Assembly: GCA_025354385.1 (NCBI GenBank)
Contig: JANXMZ010000032.1
Location: 1-41,794 of the forward strand
Reading direction: 5' to 3'
DNA length: 41,794 nucleotides
Source of the DNA: Bacteroidota bacterium
GTDB taxonomy: Bacteria > Bacteroidota > Bacteroidia > NS11-12g > UBA955
Numbering within the stretch: position 1 is the first letter of the stretch; every line of letters starts with the position of its first letter. The notes under the pieces are model-generated. The model searched no databases, was not told the origin of the DNA, and was given only the letters and a program-made list of their open reading frames with translations. The position numbers and the translations under genes are program-made. Positions 8,625-17,629 of the stretch are shown one piece after another.

Positions 8625-10040
8625 ATGGAAGAAAGTAACAAGAGACAGATTATTGAAATATGGGTTGAACATCTGAGCACAAACCATTTTGTGACAGATA
8701 AAGAAGGGCATTTAATCAATAATATTGATAATAGCCGCTTAGAAGCCATTGAGGTAATTAAGGTAATTATTCGTGATTTTTTGAGCGAAGAAATTACCAT
8801 TTATGAATTTAAAGCAGCACTTGATATTTTTAACAGACATAATAATCTCTGGAATTTTAGCGCAAAAATGGGGCAAATGTATTTCAACCAGCTCCTAAAA
8901 TCGAATGAGCAAAACATCGACAAACTGGCTGCTTTATTAAAATCAGTTATCAGTGAACCCAAAGAGATGAAAGATGCTTTGAAGAAGATTGAAGAATTGG
9001 AAAAATTTACTAATAGCATTTTTTTGGTTGCAGAAGATAAACGAAAAGTACCTTATCCTGGTTCAGTAGGTTATTTCCTTTCTTATTTTTGGCAAGTACA
9101 TAACCCTCATAAATGGCCCATTATATATTCTTCTTTAATTAATGGGTACCGTGAAATAGGAATTTGGAAAGATCAAACCACACAGAAATCCAATTATGAA
9201 TTCTTCTTTAATTTAAATGAAGAAATAAAATCTGTACTAAAGGATTATAGCAAGAGAGAAGTTTCGAATTGGGACATTGAACATACTTTTTGGAATTACA
9301 AGATCTCGAATGCCATTGCACCTATTAAAATGCTGACAGAAATGGAAGAGCCAGTGCCCTTTAATTCAAGTGCTCCCTCCCCAGTTCAGGTGGATATTCC
9401 TAAAGTTGAGCCCATAAAGGAAAATAAAAAACCAATAATAGCAGTAGAACCTGTTAGTATACCCAAAAATGAGCATATAAAATTTGACATTGAAGACTAC
9501 CTTATTCCCAAGGTAGCCCGCTTGTTCGAATTAGGCAAACCAGATTCTAGTCTAGATAAAAACTTATTTGAACCCACCGTTGCAGAAGCTTTCAAACAAT
9601 TGGATTTTGAGACAGTAATACTACCCCAAGGTAATAGAAAAAATCCCTATTGCCTGCTGAAGTTTAGGGAAGAAAATATTGCTTTTATTATAGACACCAA
9701 AGCGGATAGTGCTGCCTATTTTAGCATTACAGATGATAGAGCTTTAAAGGAATCTATTAACGACCATTGCGCTGATTTAAAACGCGAAGGATACAAAAAA
9801 GTAGGATTCATACTCGTCTGTAGTTCATTTGAATCTAACCATTCCGAGTTCATTAATTATATTAGCTGGAATACCGATATTAAAAAATTACTCTTTATGA
9901 CCTCGGATGCATTATTGTATCTATTAGCCTATAAAATTAAGGATAAATTAAGGCTTATAAGCCTTGTTGAGAGACTTTCAACTTTAAGTTTAATGGTGAA
10001 CACGCAAACTATTATCAACGAGTTTGAAAGCTCTTTATAA
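8625..10040 (+). CDS. Orphan protein with PD-(D/E)XK nuclease-like C-terminal domain
   Basis: The 471-residue soluble product has a helical N-terminal part (about 1-230) with an aromatic block around 148-181 (GYFLSYFWQVHNPHKWP), a Pro-rich linker (about 240-285), and a C-terminal alpha/beta domain (about 290-445). The latter resembles restriction-endonuclease folds: a helix with E316/E321 (FEPTVAEAFKQL), then GNRKNP at 336-341, then a strand with IIDTKA where D357-x-K359 fits the D/E-x-K half-motif, followed by an FSITDDRALKESIND helix typical after that motif. The usual PD acid is not visible; Pro341 is followed by Tyr. It stands alone between a terminator and convergent act genes, with no methyltransferase, ATPase or toxin partner. 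It may be a restriction-like or methylation-dependent nuclease, or a catalytically altered relative; this is a motif-level inference. Confidence 0.7.
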   Translation: MEESNKRQIIEIWVEHLSTNHFVTDKEGHLINNIDNSRLEAIEVIKVIIRDFLSEEITIYEFKAALDIFNRHNNLWNFSAKMGQMYFNQLLKSNEQNIDKLAALLKSVISEPKEMKDALKKIEELEKFTNSIFLVAEDKRKVPYPGSVGYFLSYFWQVHNPHKWPIIYSSLINGYREIGIWKDQTTQKSNYEFFFNLNEEIKSVLKDYSKREVSNWDIEHTFWNYKISNAIAPIKMLTEMEEPVPFNSSAPSPVQVDIPKVEPIKENKKPIIAVEPVSIPKNEHIKFDIEDYLIPKVARLFELGKPDSSLDKNLFEPTVAEAFKQLDFETVILPQGNRKNPYCLLKFREENIAFIIDTKADSAAYFSITDDRALKESINDHCADLKREGYKKVGFILVCSSFESNHSEFINYISWNTDIKKLLFMTSDALLYLLAYKIKDKLRLISLVERLSTLSLMVNTQTIINEFESSL

Positions 10041-10138
10041 TCCATTTAATTTTTTCTTCATTTAAAACTTTTCACATAGGTATTGTTGCACATTGTTTTG
10101 TACTGAAAAAACGAATAGAGACTTCCCAAAAAAAACAT

Positions 10139-10173
10139 AAAAAAAGCAGAATGAATTTCATTCTGCTTTTTTT
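10139..10173. terminator. Strong bidirectional terminator between the nuclease-like gene and actF
   Basis: A long near-perfect hairpin pairs 10139-10155 (A-run, GCAGAATGAA) with 10157-10173 (TTCATTCTGC, T-run). With A-runs on one side and T-runs on the other it can work in both directions. It lies between the plus-strand gene ending at 10040 and the minus-strand gene ending at 10191, so it closes both transcripts and marks the 3' end of the act operon. Confidence 0.88.
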
Positions 10174-10190
10174 ATTAAAATATTTTAAGA

Positions 10191-11630
10191 TTAAACTCCC
10201 ACATCGTGGTGAGCACTTTCTTCGATGTAAGGGTGATTGATAGCAATCAAATTCTTTTTGCTCAAAGCAGCTAGTACCCAATAGATAAATACCCCAGCAA
10301 ATAACAAAGTCATACCAATTTCTAATGCACCAATACCAGCTTGGTGATCTATAGTACCAGGCATTAACATTAAGTACATGTCATTCCAATGTCCAATGAT
10401 GATACACAAAGCAACGAAGGTCAATACTTTTGGATTGCGTTTGTTATCTCTAGTCATTAATACTAAGAATGGAATTAGGAAGTTCATTACCAAATTAAAG
10501 AAGAAATTAATTTTGAATGGCATTTCCCAACGTTTGTAGAAGTAGATAGTTTCTTCTGGAATATTGGCATACCATATCAATAAGAATTGAGACAGCCACA
10601 AGTAAGTCCAGAAAATAGAGAAGGCAAACATAAATTTACCCAAATCGTGAACATGCTCATCGCTCACCAATGTCAAGTAACCATTGCGTTTAAGGAATAA
10701 TACAAACAATGCTATGATAGAAATACAAGTTACCCATCCTGTCGCAAAGTTATAAAGAGAGAACATGGTACTGTACCAATGTGCATCCACACTCATCATC
10801 ACTACCCAACTGAAAATTGATAAACCAAAACCAAAAAAGATGGTGAAGGCTGCCGAGAAGGTAATGGTTTTCTTAAAAAAAGTTAATCCACCTTCTGAAT
10901 CTTCTTTATAGGAAAGACCTCTTAATTTTCTTCCAAATAAGAACCAAATCAAAGGAATACCAACAAGAAATCCAACGATTAATTTTGTATTTAAGAACCA
11001 TGATTTATCTGCCAAAATTGGATCATAACCCTTTGCACCTTTTGCAAGATGTAAGTGTTCGTAATGAACCCAGTGGTAAATATTTTGGCCATCTAATAAG
11101 AATACTGCTAATACAATAAGTGCACCTACAGGTAAGAAAGTACTGATGGCCTGAGGAACTCTGATGATTAAAGTAGCCCAACCAGCATTGGCAATAGATT
11201 GCAATGCAAAGAAAAATAAACCACATGCAGAAATTAAGAATATCAAATAACCATTCAACAATAGATTAGCATAAACTCTGGTATACCAAGGTTTAGCATG
11301 TTCTGCTGGCACTCCATGCAATTGCTCATTGTCTCTGAAAGTATCAATACCATGAATATTTTGAGTACTGGCTTCCATACCTTCAACTTCATGGTGCTCG
11401 GTAGCGGCCATTTCATGGTGTTCTGAAGCAGCTGCATCGGTATGATGCTCGGCACCAGCAACCGCAGTTGTATGTTCAGCATCAATGTGATGTGCATCCT
11501 TAGGGATTGTAAATATGCCAATGGCCGTTAATATGGCACCAATTAATATTAATGCATAACACAAATTTTTAGTCTTAGATGAAAAAATAAATTTCTCTTG
11601 TTTGATATGTATATCGTGTCCGTGGCTCAT
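10191..11630 (-). CDS. actF: Alternative complex III subunit ActF (NrfD-like quinol:cytochrome c oxidoreductase)
   Basis: This 479-residue polytopic membrane protein is the second NrfD-like subunit of alternative complex III, which oxidises quinol and passes electrons to c-type cytochromes. Multiple transmembrane helices run from about residue 24 to the C-terminus. Between the first helix (about 24-43) and the second (from about 122) lies an unusual loop, about residues 45-111, with some 12 His including four HH pairs among Ala/Glu residues; the N-terminus also has HGHDIH. The gene is the last of the actABCDEF order, two bases after the actE stop, and is followed by a strong terminator rather than by cytochrome oxidase genes. 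Identification rests on position plus NrfD-type helices; the His-rich loop is either a metal-binding or a low-complexity insertion. Confidence 0.93.
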   Translation of the reverse strand: MSHGHDIHIKQEKFIFSSKTKNLCYALILIGAILTAIGIFTIPKDAHHIDAEHTTAVAGAEHHTDAAASEHHEMAATEHHEVEGMEASTQNIHGIDTFRDNEQLHGVPAEHAKPWYTRVYANLLLNGYLIFLISACGLFFFALQSIANAGWATLIIRVPQAISTFLPVGALIVLAVFLLDGQNIYHWVHYEHLHLAKGAKGYDPILADKSWFLNTKLIVGFLVGIPLIWFLFGRKLRGLSYKEDSEGGLTFFKKTITFSAAFTIFFGFGLSIFSWVVMMSVDAHWYSTMFSLYNFATGWVTCISIIALFVLFLKRNGYLTLVSDEHVHDLGKFMFAFSIFWTYLWLSQFLLIWYANIPEETIYFYKRWEMPFKINFFFNLVMNFLIPFLVLMTRDNKRNPKVLTFVALCIIIGHWNDMYLMLMPGTIDHQAGIGALEIGMTLLFAGVFIYWVLAALSKKNLIAINHPYIEESAHHDVGV

Positions 11631-11632
11631 GT

Positions 11633-12352
11633 TTAATGCTTGTTATGTGGGGTTGAACTTGACTCTGGTGAATGGTTTGTTGTATTTGCATGCGCAGTAT
11701 CAACTACAACAGGGGCCGCTGCCTCTGCCTGAATTTCAACTGCTTTGGGCATATTGCCTAAACTGTCCATCATGCTCAATCTTTTTACGTATGATATAAT
11801 GGCCCAACGGTCTTTAGGGGTCACTGCAGATGCATAACTACCCATGTTATTTTTACCATATGTAATGGTATGATAAATTTTACCTACTGGTAATTCCTTC
11901 ACGTATTTGTCTTGGTAATTCGCCCAACTCGGTTTTAACGTTGCTTGTTTAGAAGAAACACTTCCGTCGTTACCACCTTTTTCACCGTGACATACAGCAC
12001 AATAGATACCATATAATCTCTCGCCCTCTGCTTGTTCTTTCAAACTGAGATTAGGCATTTGAAGATTCAAACCAGCAGCTTCATAACCTTCTGGTGTATT
12101 GTCGAATGCATACTGATAATCTAATTGGCCAATAGCAACACTGCCTTTAACAGGCTCTCTCATGGTCATGAAATAAGGATTATAACGGTATTTGTTACTA
12201 TCTGTAAACTGACTCATAGGCTCGTAACCTTTTGAATAATACATATCCGGTGCATACTCATAACCTGTATCATTACCTCCAGACTTCATCCAGCAAGATG
12301 AAAGCGAAGTAATAAATGCTGCACTGATAATTATTAATATATTTTGCTTCAT
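11633..12352 (-). CDS. actE: Alternative complex III subunit ActE, monoheme cytochrome c lipoprotein
   Basis: The 239-residue product has a lipoprotein signal with the cleavage Cys at residue 20 (SLSSC) and one class I cytochrome c domain. The heme-binding motif is CAVCH at 118-122, and M170 in YGKNNMGSYAS is a good candidate for the sixth iron ligand. A Tyr- and Pro-rich segment with the MREPVKGSVAIG stretch precedes the heme domain, as in other Bacteroidota ActE proteins. The C-terminus is low in complexity and ends in His/Ser/Pro. ActE is the peripheral heme subunit near which electrons leave the complex toward a soluble or oxidase-bound cytochrome c. It sits 19 bases after actD and 2 bases before actF. 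Confidence 0.93.
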   Translation of the reverse strand: MKQNILIIISAAFITSLSSCWMKSGGNDTGYEYAPDMYYSKGYEPMSQFTDSNKYRYNPYFMTMREPVKGSVAIGQLDYQYAFDNTPEGYEAAGLNLQMPNLSLKEQAEGERLYGIYCAVCHGEKGGNDGSVSSKQATLKPSWANYQDKYVKELPVGKIYHTITYGKNNMGSYASAVTPKDRWAIISYVKRLSMMDSLGNMPKAVEIQAEAAAPVVVDTAHANTTNHSPESSSTPHNKH

Positions 12353-12371
12353 TACTTTATTTAAAATTTAT

Positions 12372-12974
12372 TTAGGCGATAACCTGTCCGGAATTGTTAA
12401 TCATTACATCAGAAAAATCATCATAACCATGATGGGTTCTTTCCTTTACCTCAACTGCTCCGCCATTGAAAAGCATAGCAGACCAATCACTTTTATTAGC
12501 CGATGCATCATCAGTAGCAATTGCTACTACTAATCTATCATCTGTTTGTCTGAAATCAATTCTCTCCATTGGCAATTTTCCGTGTAACATTTTATTTCTA
12601 ATAAAGAATAAAATGGCGGTTCCAAAAGCCGTGAACAAAACAGACAATTCAAATAAAACTGGCATCCAACTTACACCGATTGAAGGTTTGTTTCCAATTA
12701 CCATCACCCAATCGTAAGCCATTATGTAATATTGTAAGGATGCTGCGCTAATAAATCCTAAGCAACCACAGATAAAAGAACCTATTGGTAAACGGGATCG
12801 TTTTAAGCCCATCGCTTTTTCTATACCATGCACAGGGAATGGTGTATAGCAATCCAATATATTGGCTCCTTTTGCATGCACTTTTCCAACAGTATCCAAA
12901 AATTTGTCAGGATTTTCAAATATCCCGAACATCACTGTTTTATTTCTATCTAAATATAATTTACTATCTATCAT
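12372..12974 (-). CDS. actD: Alternative complex III subunit ActD (DUF3341)
   Basis: The 200-residue product matches the DUF3341 family, the ActD membrane subunit of alternative complex III. It has an N-terminal soluble part (about 1-60; the segment GIFENPDKFLDTVGKVHAKG and a CYTPFPVHGIEKA motif typical of the family), two transmembrane helices (about 66-90 and 105-127), and a charged C-terminal tail (about 130-200). The subunit carries no cofactor and is thought to help assemble or stabilise the membrane part of the complex. The gene lies between actC and actE with gaps of about 19 bases on both sides, consistent with one polycistronic mRNA. Confidence 0.93.
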   Translation of the reverse strand: MIDSKLYLDRNKTVMFGIFENPDKFLDTVGKVHAKGANILDCYTPFPVHGIEKAMGLKRSRLPIGSFICGCLGFISAASLQYYIMAYDWVMVIGNKPSIGVSWMPVLFELSVLFTAFGTAILFFIRNKMLHGKLPMERIDFRQTDDRLVVAIATDDASANKSDWSAMLFNGGAVEVKERTHHGYDDFSDVMINNSGQVIA

Positions 12975-12993
12975 CTATTAATTTTTAAAATGA

Positions 12994-14346
12994 TTACTCT
13001 CTATTTTTAAGAATGGCTTTCAATTCAGACATGTTGATTACCGGTAAGAATTTGCTAAACAAGAAGAAACAGGTAAAGAACAATCCGAATGTTCCAAGGA
13101 AAATACCTATTTCTACTTTTGTAGGTGAGTACATTACCCAACCTGAAGGTAAATATTCTCTGTGCAAGGAGGTAACGATAATTACGAAACGCTCGAACCA
13201 CATACCAACATTTACAACAACAGATAACATAAATATAAACCAAGGTGTTGTTCTGGCCCACTTGAACCAAAATACTTGAGGTGCAATTAAGTTACAAGAC
13301 ATCATACTCCAATAAGCCCACCAATATGGTCCAGTTGCTCTATTAATAAAAGCGTATTGCTCGTACTCAACACCAGAGTATGCTGCCACAAAAAACTCTG
13401 TAATGTAAGCTAAACCTACCATGGTACCCGTTAACATCACGACTTTACACATGGCCTCTAGGTGACCGATGGTGATATAATCTTGATAGTTCATCACTTT
13501 TCTGGCGATTACCAAAAGGGTTAGTACCATACCGAAACCAGAGAAAATAGCACCTGCAACAAAATATGGAGGGAAGATGGTGGTGTGCCAACCTGGTACA
13601 ACCGAGGTAGCAAAGTCCATGGATACAATGGTGTGAACCGATAATACCAAAGGCGTAGAAATACCTGCTAATATTAAAGATACAACCTCGTATCTGTTCC
13701 AAGTTCTAACAGAACCTGTCCATCCCATTGAAAAGAAATTATACCAGAATTTTCTACCAGCCGTTTTGGCTCTGTCTCTTACAGTAGCAATATCTGGAAT
13801 TAAACCTAAATACCAGAATACTAATGATACAGAGAAATAAGTTGAAATTGCAAACACGTCCCACAACAACGGTGAGTGGAAGTTAACCCAAAGTGAACCG
13901 AATGCATTTGGCAAAGGGAATACCCAATATATACCAACCCATAAACGACCCATGTGGAAGAAAGGAAAAATAGCTGCACACATTACCGCAAAAATGGTCA
14001 TTGCCTCTGCAGATCTGTTGATAGACATTCTCCATTTCTGACGGAATAATAATAAGATTGCTGAAATTAAAGTACCAGCGTGACCAATACCAACCCAAAA
14101 TACGAAGTTGGTAATATCCCAACCCCATTGTACAGATTTATTTAAACCCCAAGTACCAATACCGGTATATTCTGTAACAAATAGAGTAAGGCCTAATAAG
14201 CCAAGGAAAATAACTGAGATGCCAAAGCCAACCGACCATGACATGGAAGGTTTATTTTCTATCGGGCGACAGATTTCAGTAGTTACATCATGAAGGGTCT
14301 TATCACCTGTTACTAAATTGGGTCTTATAACTGAATCGTGAATCAT
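12994..14346 (-). CDS. actC: Alternative complex III subunit ActC (NrfD-like quinol-binding membrane protein)
   Basis: This 450-residue protein is an NrfD/PsrC-family integral membrane subunit with about ten transmembrane helices. The first helices include the segments [17 protein letters not shown] (His89) and [10 protein letters not shown] (His131), polar residues placed as in the family's quinol-binding region. It forms the main quinol-oxidising membrane core, in contact with the Fe-S part of ActB. It starts at an ATG 27 bases downstream of the actB stop and is followed 19 bases later by actD. Length is normal for the family and I see no internal disruption. Confidence 0.95.
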   Translation of the reverse strand: MIHDSVIRPNLVTGDKTLHDVTTEICRPIENKPSMSWSVGFGISVIFLGLLGLTLFVTEYTGIGTWGLNKSVQWGWDITNFVFWVGIGHAGTLISAILLLFRQKWRMSINRSAEAMTIFAVMCAAIFPFFHMGRLWVGIYWVFPLPNAFGSLWVNFHSPLLWDVFAISTYFSVSLVFWYLGLIPDIATVRDRAKTAGRKFWYNFFSMGWTGSVRTWNRYEVVSLILAGISTPLVLSVHTIVSMDFATSVVPGWHTTIFPPYFVAGAIFSGFGMVLTLLVIARKVMNYQDYITIGHLEAMCKVVMLTGTMVGLAYITEFFVAAYSGVEYEQYAFINRATGPYWWAYWSMMSCNLIAPQVFWFKWARTTPWFIFMLSVVVNVGMWFERFVIIVTSLHREYLPSGWVMYSPTKVEIGIFLGTFGLFFTCFFLFSKFLPVINMSELKAILKNRE

Positions 14347-14373
14347 TATTGATTAATTATTTTTTTTAAGTTA

Positions 14374-17300
14374 TTATGCTTTGGTTTCTTTTTCTGTATC
14401 TCTCACTTTCACAAGATATTTTACCGCAGTTTGAGTATTCAATTCTTCTAGAACTCTGTATGAACGCTCATTCTTAAACAATTTGTGTATTTCGCTATTC
14501 TCATCATTCACATCACCGAATACAATTGCACCAGCAGGACAGGCACGTTGACAAGCTGTTTTAATTTCTCCGTCATTGATTTTTCTACGCTCGCGTTTTG
14601 CTTTGGTTTTAGTTGCTTGAATGGATTGAACACACATGCTGCATTTTTCCATAACCCCTCTGGTACGAACCGTAACATCAGGATTAATTACCATTTTACC
14701 TAAATCATTGTTGAAATGGAAATCAAATTGGTCGTTATCATTGTATCTGAACCAGTTGAATCTTCTTACTTTGTAAGGGCAGTTATTAGCGCAATATTTA
14801 GTACCAATGCAACGGTTATAAGTCATTTGATTTAAACCTTCCGTGCTATGGGTAGTTGCCAATACTGGACATACTGTTTCGCATGGGGCTTGACCGCAAT
14901 GCTGACACATCATTGGTTGATGAACAACCTGCACATTTTCCCAATGATCGTAGTTGGCTTTATCTGCTTTCTTTTTCTCGATAGCATCTATCGCTTCTAA
15001 ACCTTTTTCTTTTGTAATTTTGTTGCCTTCATAATCCTTTTTCAAGAACAAATCGGCTTCATAATTAATTTTATTAACGTTGCTGAAAGAGAAGTAACGA
15101 TCGATACGCAACCAATGCATTTCTCTTCTTCTACGCACCTCTGCTCTACCTACTACAGGAACGTTGTTTTCTATATTACAACTTACCACACAAGCGCTAC
15201 AACCTGTACACGAGTTCAAGTCGATAGACATAGCCCAGTGATGATTTGGAGCACCTTCTTTTTTATAATCTTTGGTTTCCCATAAAGTATATAAATGTGG
15301 TGCATTCTTATCGTTGCCCGCTTTAGGATTCTCTTTTATTTCGCCAAAAGTAGTTTCTCTTACCAAATCTCTGCCCTCGATAGAGAAGTGTGTTTGGGTT
15401 TGAGCTAATTCGTATTTACCTTCTGCTTTTTCAATTTTAACACCGTTGGTTACATAGTTAAAATTAGAACCATTATAAGTTACAAAAGGAAACGCATTTT
15501 TACCTATGGCTTCAAACTCTCCTTTTTCACCAATTTTACCTTTACGGCCATAGCCTAACGCTAAACCAACCGTCATATTACTTTGACCAGGTTGTATGAA
15601 TACTGGCAAACCGCTTATTTTTTTAGAACCCGCAATAACGTTTACTAAATCACCATTTGCGATGCCACTTTTTTCGGCCAAGGCTTTTGGTAAGGAAACA
15701 TAATTGTCCCAAGTTACTTTGCTAATAGGATCTGGCGTTTCTTGCAACCAAGGATTATTACTCAAGCTACCATCTTTAATAGCAACATTCTGGTACAACA
15801 CCAAATCAATGGCATTGGTATCCACTTTCATTTTATCTAAATCGGTAACAATAGCAGATAAATTAGCTGCGAATGCAGGAACAGTAGCCGCTTTTGCTGG
15901 CATTTGGTGAACTCCATCATGCAAGGCTTTGTTGAAAGCAGCATCTGTATTGATACCCATCAAAGCCCATTTGGTTTTAATGTATAAATAATAAACAGAA
16001 GCTTCTGCTTTTTGAGACAATATGGTTTTATTGGCAAATGGATCCACTAAAGGTTTAGCAGCCAATCCTGCCCATGTCATTAATGACTCTTGTGCTTGAC
16101 GGGTTTTAAATACCGGAGAAATGGTTGGTTGGGTTAATTGATAAACACCTGCCTTCGGTTCAGCATCATCCCAAGACTCTAAATAATGACTATCAGGAGC
16201 AATATATTGGCACTCAATAGCAGTTTCATCAGCAGTAGAAGCAAATGAAACAGAAAGTGAAGCCTTTTTAATTCCAGCAGATATCATTTCTGACATAGGT
16301 GAATTGTATACTGGATTGGTATTGTAGAAAATTACAGCTTTGTAGGCACCATTATTCAAATCGGTAGCGAATTGTGCAAAGTCTGCATCAACACCTTTGT
16401 ACTGATTAGAATGATTGTCTAAATCGATGGTAGTACCATAATTATTCAACAATAGGTTAATACCATTAACGATGCTCTGTATGCGCGCATCGTTTGAACC
16501 TGAAACAACTAAACTATTGCCCTTTTCATTCCAAAGTGCTTCTGCAGATTGTTTAATAGCACCGCCTGCTAACTCACCACTTTTAACCATTGGCAACTGA
16601 GCAACACCTGCTTTTTGAGCGATGGCATTGTACAAAGAAGTTACATAAATAGCTTCCATTGAAGATTTCATTGGAAAACGATAATCTGCATTAGAACCTG
16701 TTAATGAGAGATTACTTTCAAATTGTATGGTCTTTAATATTTTAGATTCTTTATTTAAACCATCTACTTTTCTTCTAGAAGCCCACGCTTTGGTATACTC
16801 CACTGGAGAAATCCAAGTACCTAAGAAATCGGCACCGAAACTTACAACCACATTGGCTTTATCAAAATTATAAGAAGGGATAACTTGCTTTCCGAAAGAA
16901 GTTAAGTTAGCAGATAAAATACCGCCATAACCAACTGTATCATATGTAATGTGTTTGGTATTGGTATATTTTGCTGAAAAATCTGCGATTACACCTAAAG
17001 TAGAAGGGCTATGAATCGTACCACTGATAATTGCGATTCTGCCACCCGCTGCATTGATGGTTTCCAATTGCTTAGTGATATCGCCATCGATAGCAGACCA
17101 TTCAACATCAGATGCTGTTTTATCTTTAATTTTTTGTGGACCGGCTAATCTTTCAGTATCGTATAAACTTAAGATAGAAGCCTGACCAGTAGAACATAAA
17201 CCACCACCCGAAACTGGTGAATTGGAATTACCATCTACTTTAATAGGTCGACCTTCTCTGGTTTTTACTGTTACACCACAAGCTGCACTGCAAGCTCCAC

Positions 17301-17592
17301 AAGTTGAATTATAATAATTAGCAACGCCCGGTGTAATTTCTTCTGGTTTTACTAGATAAGGAACTACATTTCTAATTGGAGTTTTGTTACAAGCTGCAAG
17401 AGATACAGCTGCAATACTAAATCCGAAGAATTTTAGGAAATCTCTTCTGTTAGCACTTAAGCCTAAGTTATTTTCACTTAATACTTCGTCTAAAGGCAGC
17501 GCTTCATTGAATTCATTCTTTTGAGAAGCCAAAAAATCTTTGGTTCTTAATAATTCCTCTTCGCCTTTCCAGTATGTTTGTTTATTCGCCAT
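14374..17592 (-). CDS. actB: Alternative complex III subunit ActB, Fe-S / molybdopterin oxidoreductase-like fusion
   Basis: The 1072-residue product is the periplasmic Fe-S subunit. It has the extended Tat-variant leader typical of this family: YWKGEEELL near the N-terminus, then RRDFLKFFGFSIA (R49, R50) and a lipobox Cys at 68 (LAAC). Residues about 90-760 form the molybdopterin-oxidoreductase-like half, in which ActB proteins are known not to bind molybdenum. The C-terminal half (about 795-1020) carries the ferredoxin-type Cys groups C795/798/801/805, C896/899/904/908, C928/934/938 and C984/987 with C1014/1018, as expected for three 4Fe-4S and one 3Fe-4S clusters. The N-terminal half also keeps C98/C101/C105/C133, a Cx2Cx3Cx27C pattern. 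It lies 37 bases after actA and 27 before actC. Confidence 0.95.
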   Translation of the reverse strand: MANKQTYWKGEEELLRTKDFLASQKNEFNEALPLDEVLSENNLGLSANRRDFLKFFGFSIAAVSLAACNKTPIRNVVPYLVKPEEITPGVANYYNSTCGACSAACGVTVKTREGRPIKVDGNSNSPVSGGGLCSTGQASILSLYDTERLAGPQKIKDKTASDVEWSAIDGDITKQLETINAAGGRIAIISGTIHSPSTLGVIADFSAKYTNTKHITYDTVGYGGILSANLTSFGKQVIPSYNFDKANVVVSFGADFLGTWISPVEYTKAWASRRKVDGLNKESKILKTIQFESNLSLTGSNADYRFPMKSSMEAIYVTSLYNAIAQKAGVAQLPMVKSGELAGGAIKQSAEALWNEKGNSLVVSGSNDARIQSIVNGINLLLNNYGTTIDLDNHSNQYKGVDADFAQFATDLNNGAYKAVIFYNTNPVYNSPMSEMISAGIKKASLSVSFASTADETAIECQYIAPDSHYLESWDDAEPKAGVYQLTQPTISPVFKTRQAQESLMTWAGLAAKPLVDPFANKTILSQKAEASVYYLYIKTKWALMGINTDAAFNKALHDGVHQMPAKAATVPAFAANLSAIVTDLDKMKVDTNAIDLVLYQNVAIKDGSLSNNPWLQETPDPISKVTWDNYVSLPKALAEKSGIANGDLVNVIAGSKKISGLPVFIQPGQSNMTVGLALGYGRKGKIGEKGEFEAIGKNAFPFVTYNGSNFNYVTNGVKIEKAEGKYELAQTQTHFSIEGRDLVRETTFGEIKENPKAGNDKNAPHLYTLWETKDYKKEGAPNHHWAMSIDLNSCTGCSACVVSCNIENNVPVVGRAEVRRRREMHWLRIDRYFSFSNVNKINYEADLFLKKDYEGNKITKEKGLEAIDAIEKKKADKANYDHWENVQVVHQPMMCQHCGQAPCETVCPVLATTHSTEGLNQMTYNRCIGTKYCANNCPYKVRRFNWFRYNDNDQFDFHFNNDLGKMVINPDVTVRTRGVMEKCSMCVQSIQATKTKAKRERRKINDGEIKTACQRACPAGAIVFGDVNDENSEIHKLFKNERSYRVLEELNTQTAVKYLVKVRDTEKETKA

Positions 17593-17629
17593 TTTTGTTA
17601 TTAGCCTAGTGATTGTATAATAAAATTAA

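Noticed and set aside
8272..8638. Overlapping frames on both strands before the nuclease-like gene
   Set aside because: The plus frame starts with TTG and overlaps the real gene out of frame; the minus frame has no motif. They mirror each other, typical for AT-rich chance frames.
14374..17592. Active molybdenum enzyme
   Set aside because: The architecture, Tat-variant leader and operon place it as ActB, a family known to have lost molybdopterin binding.
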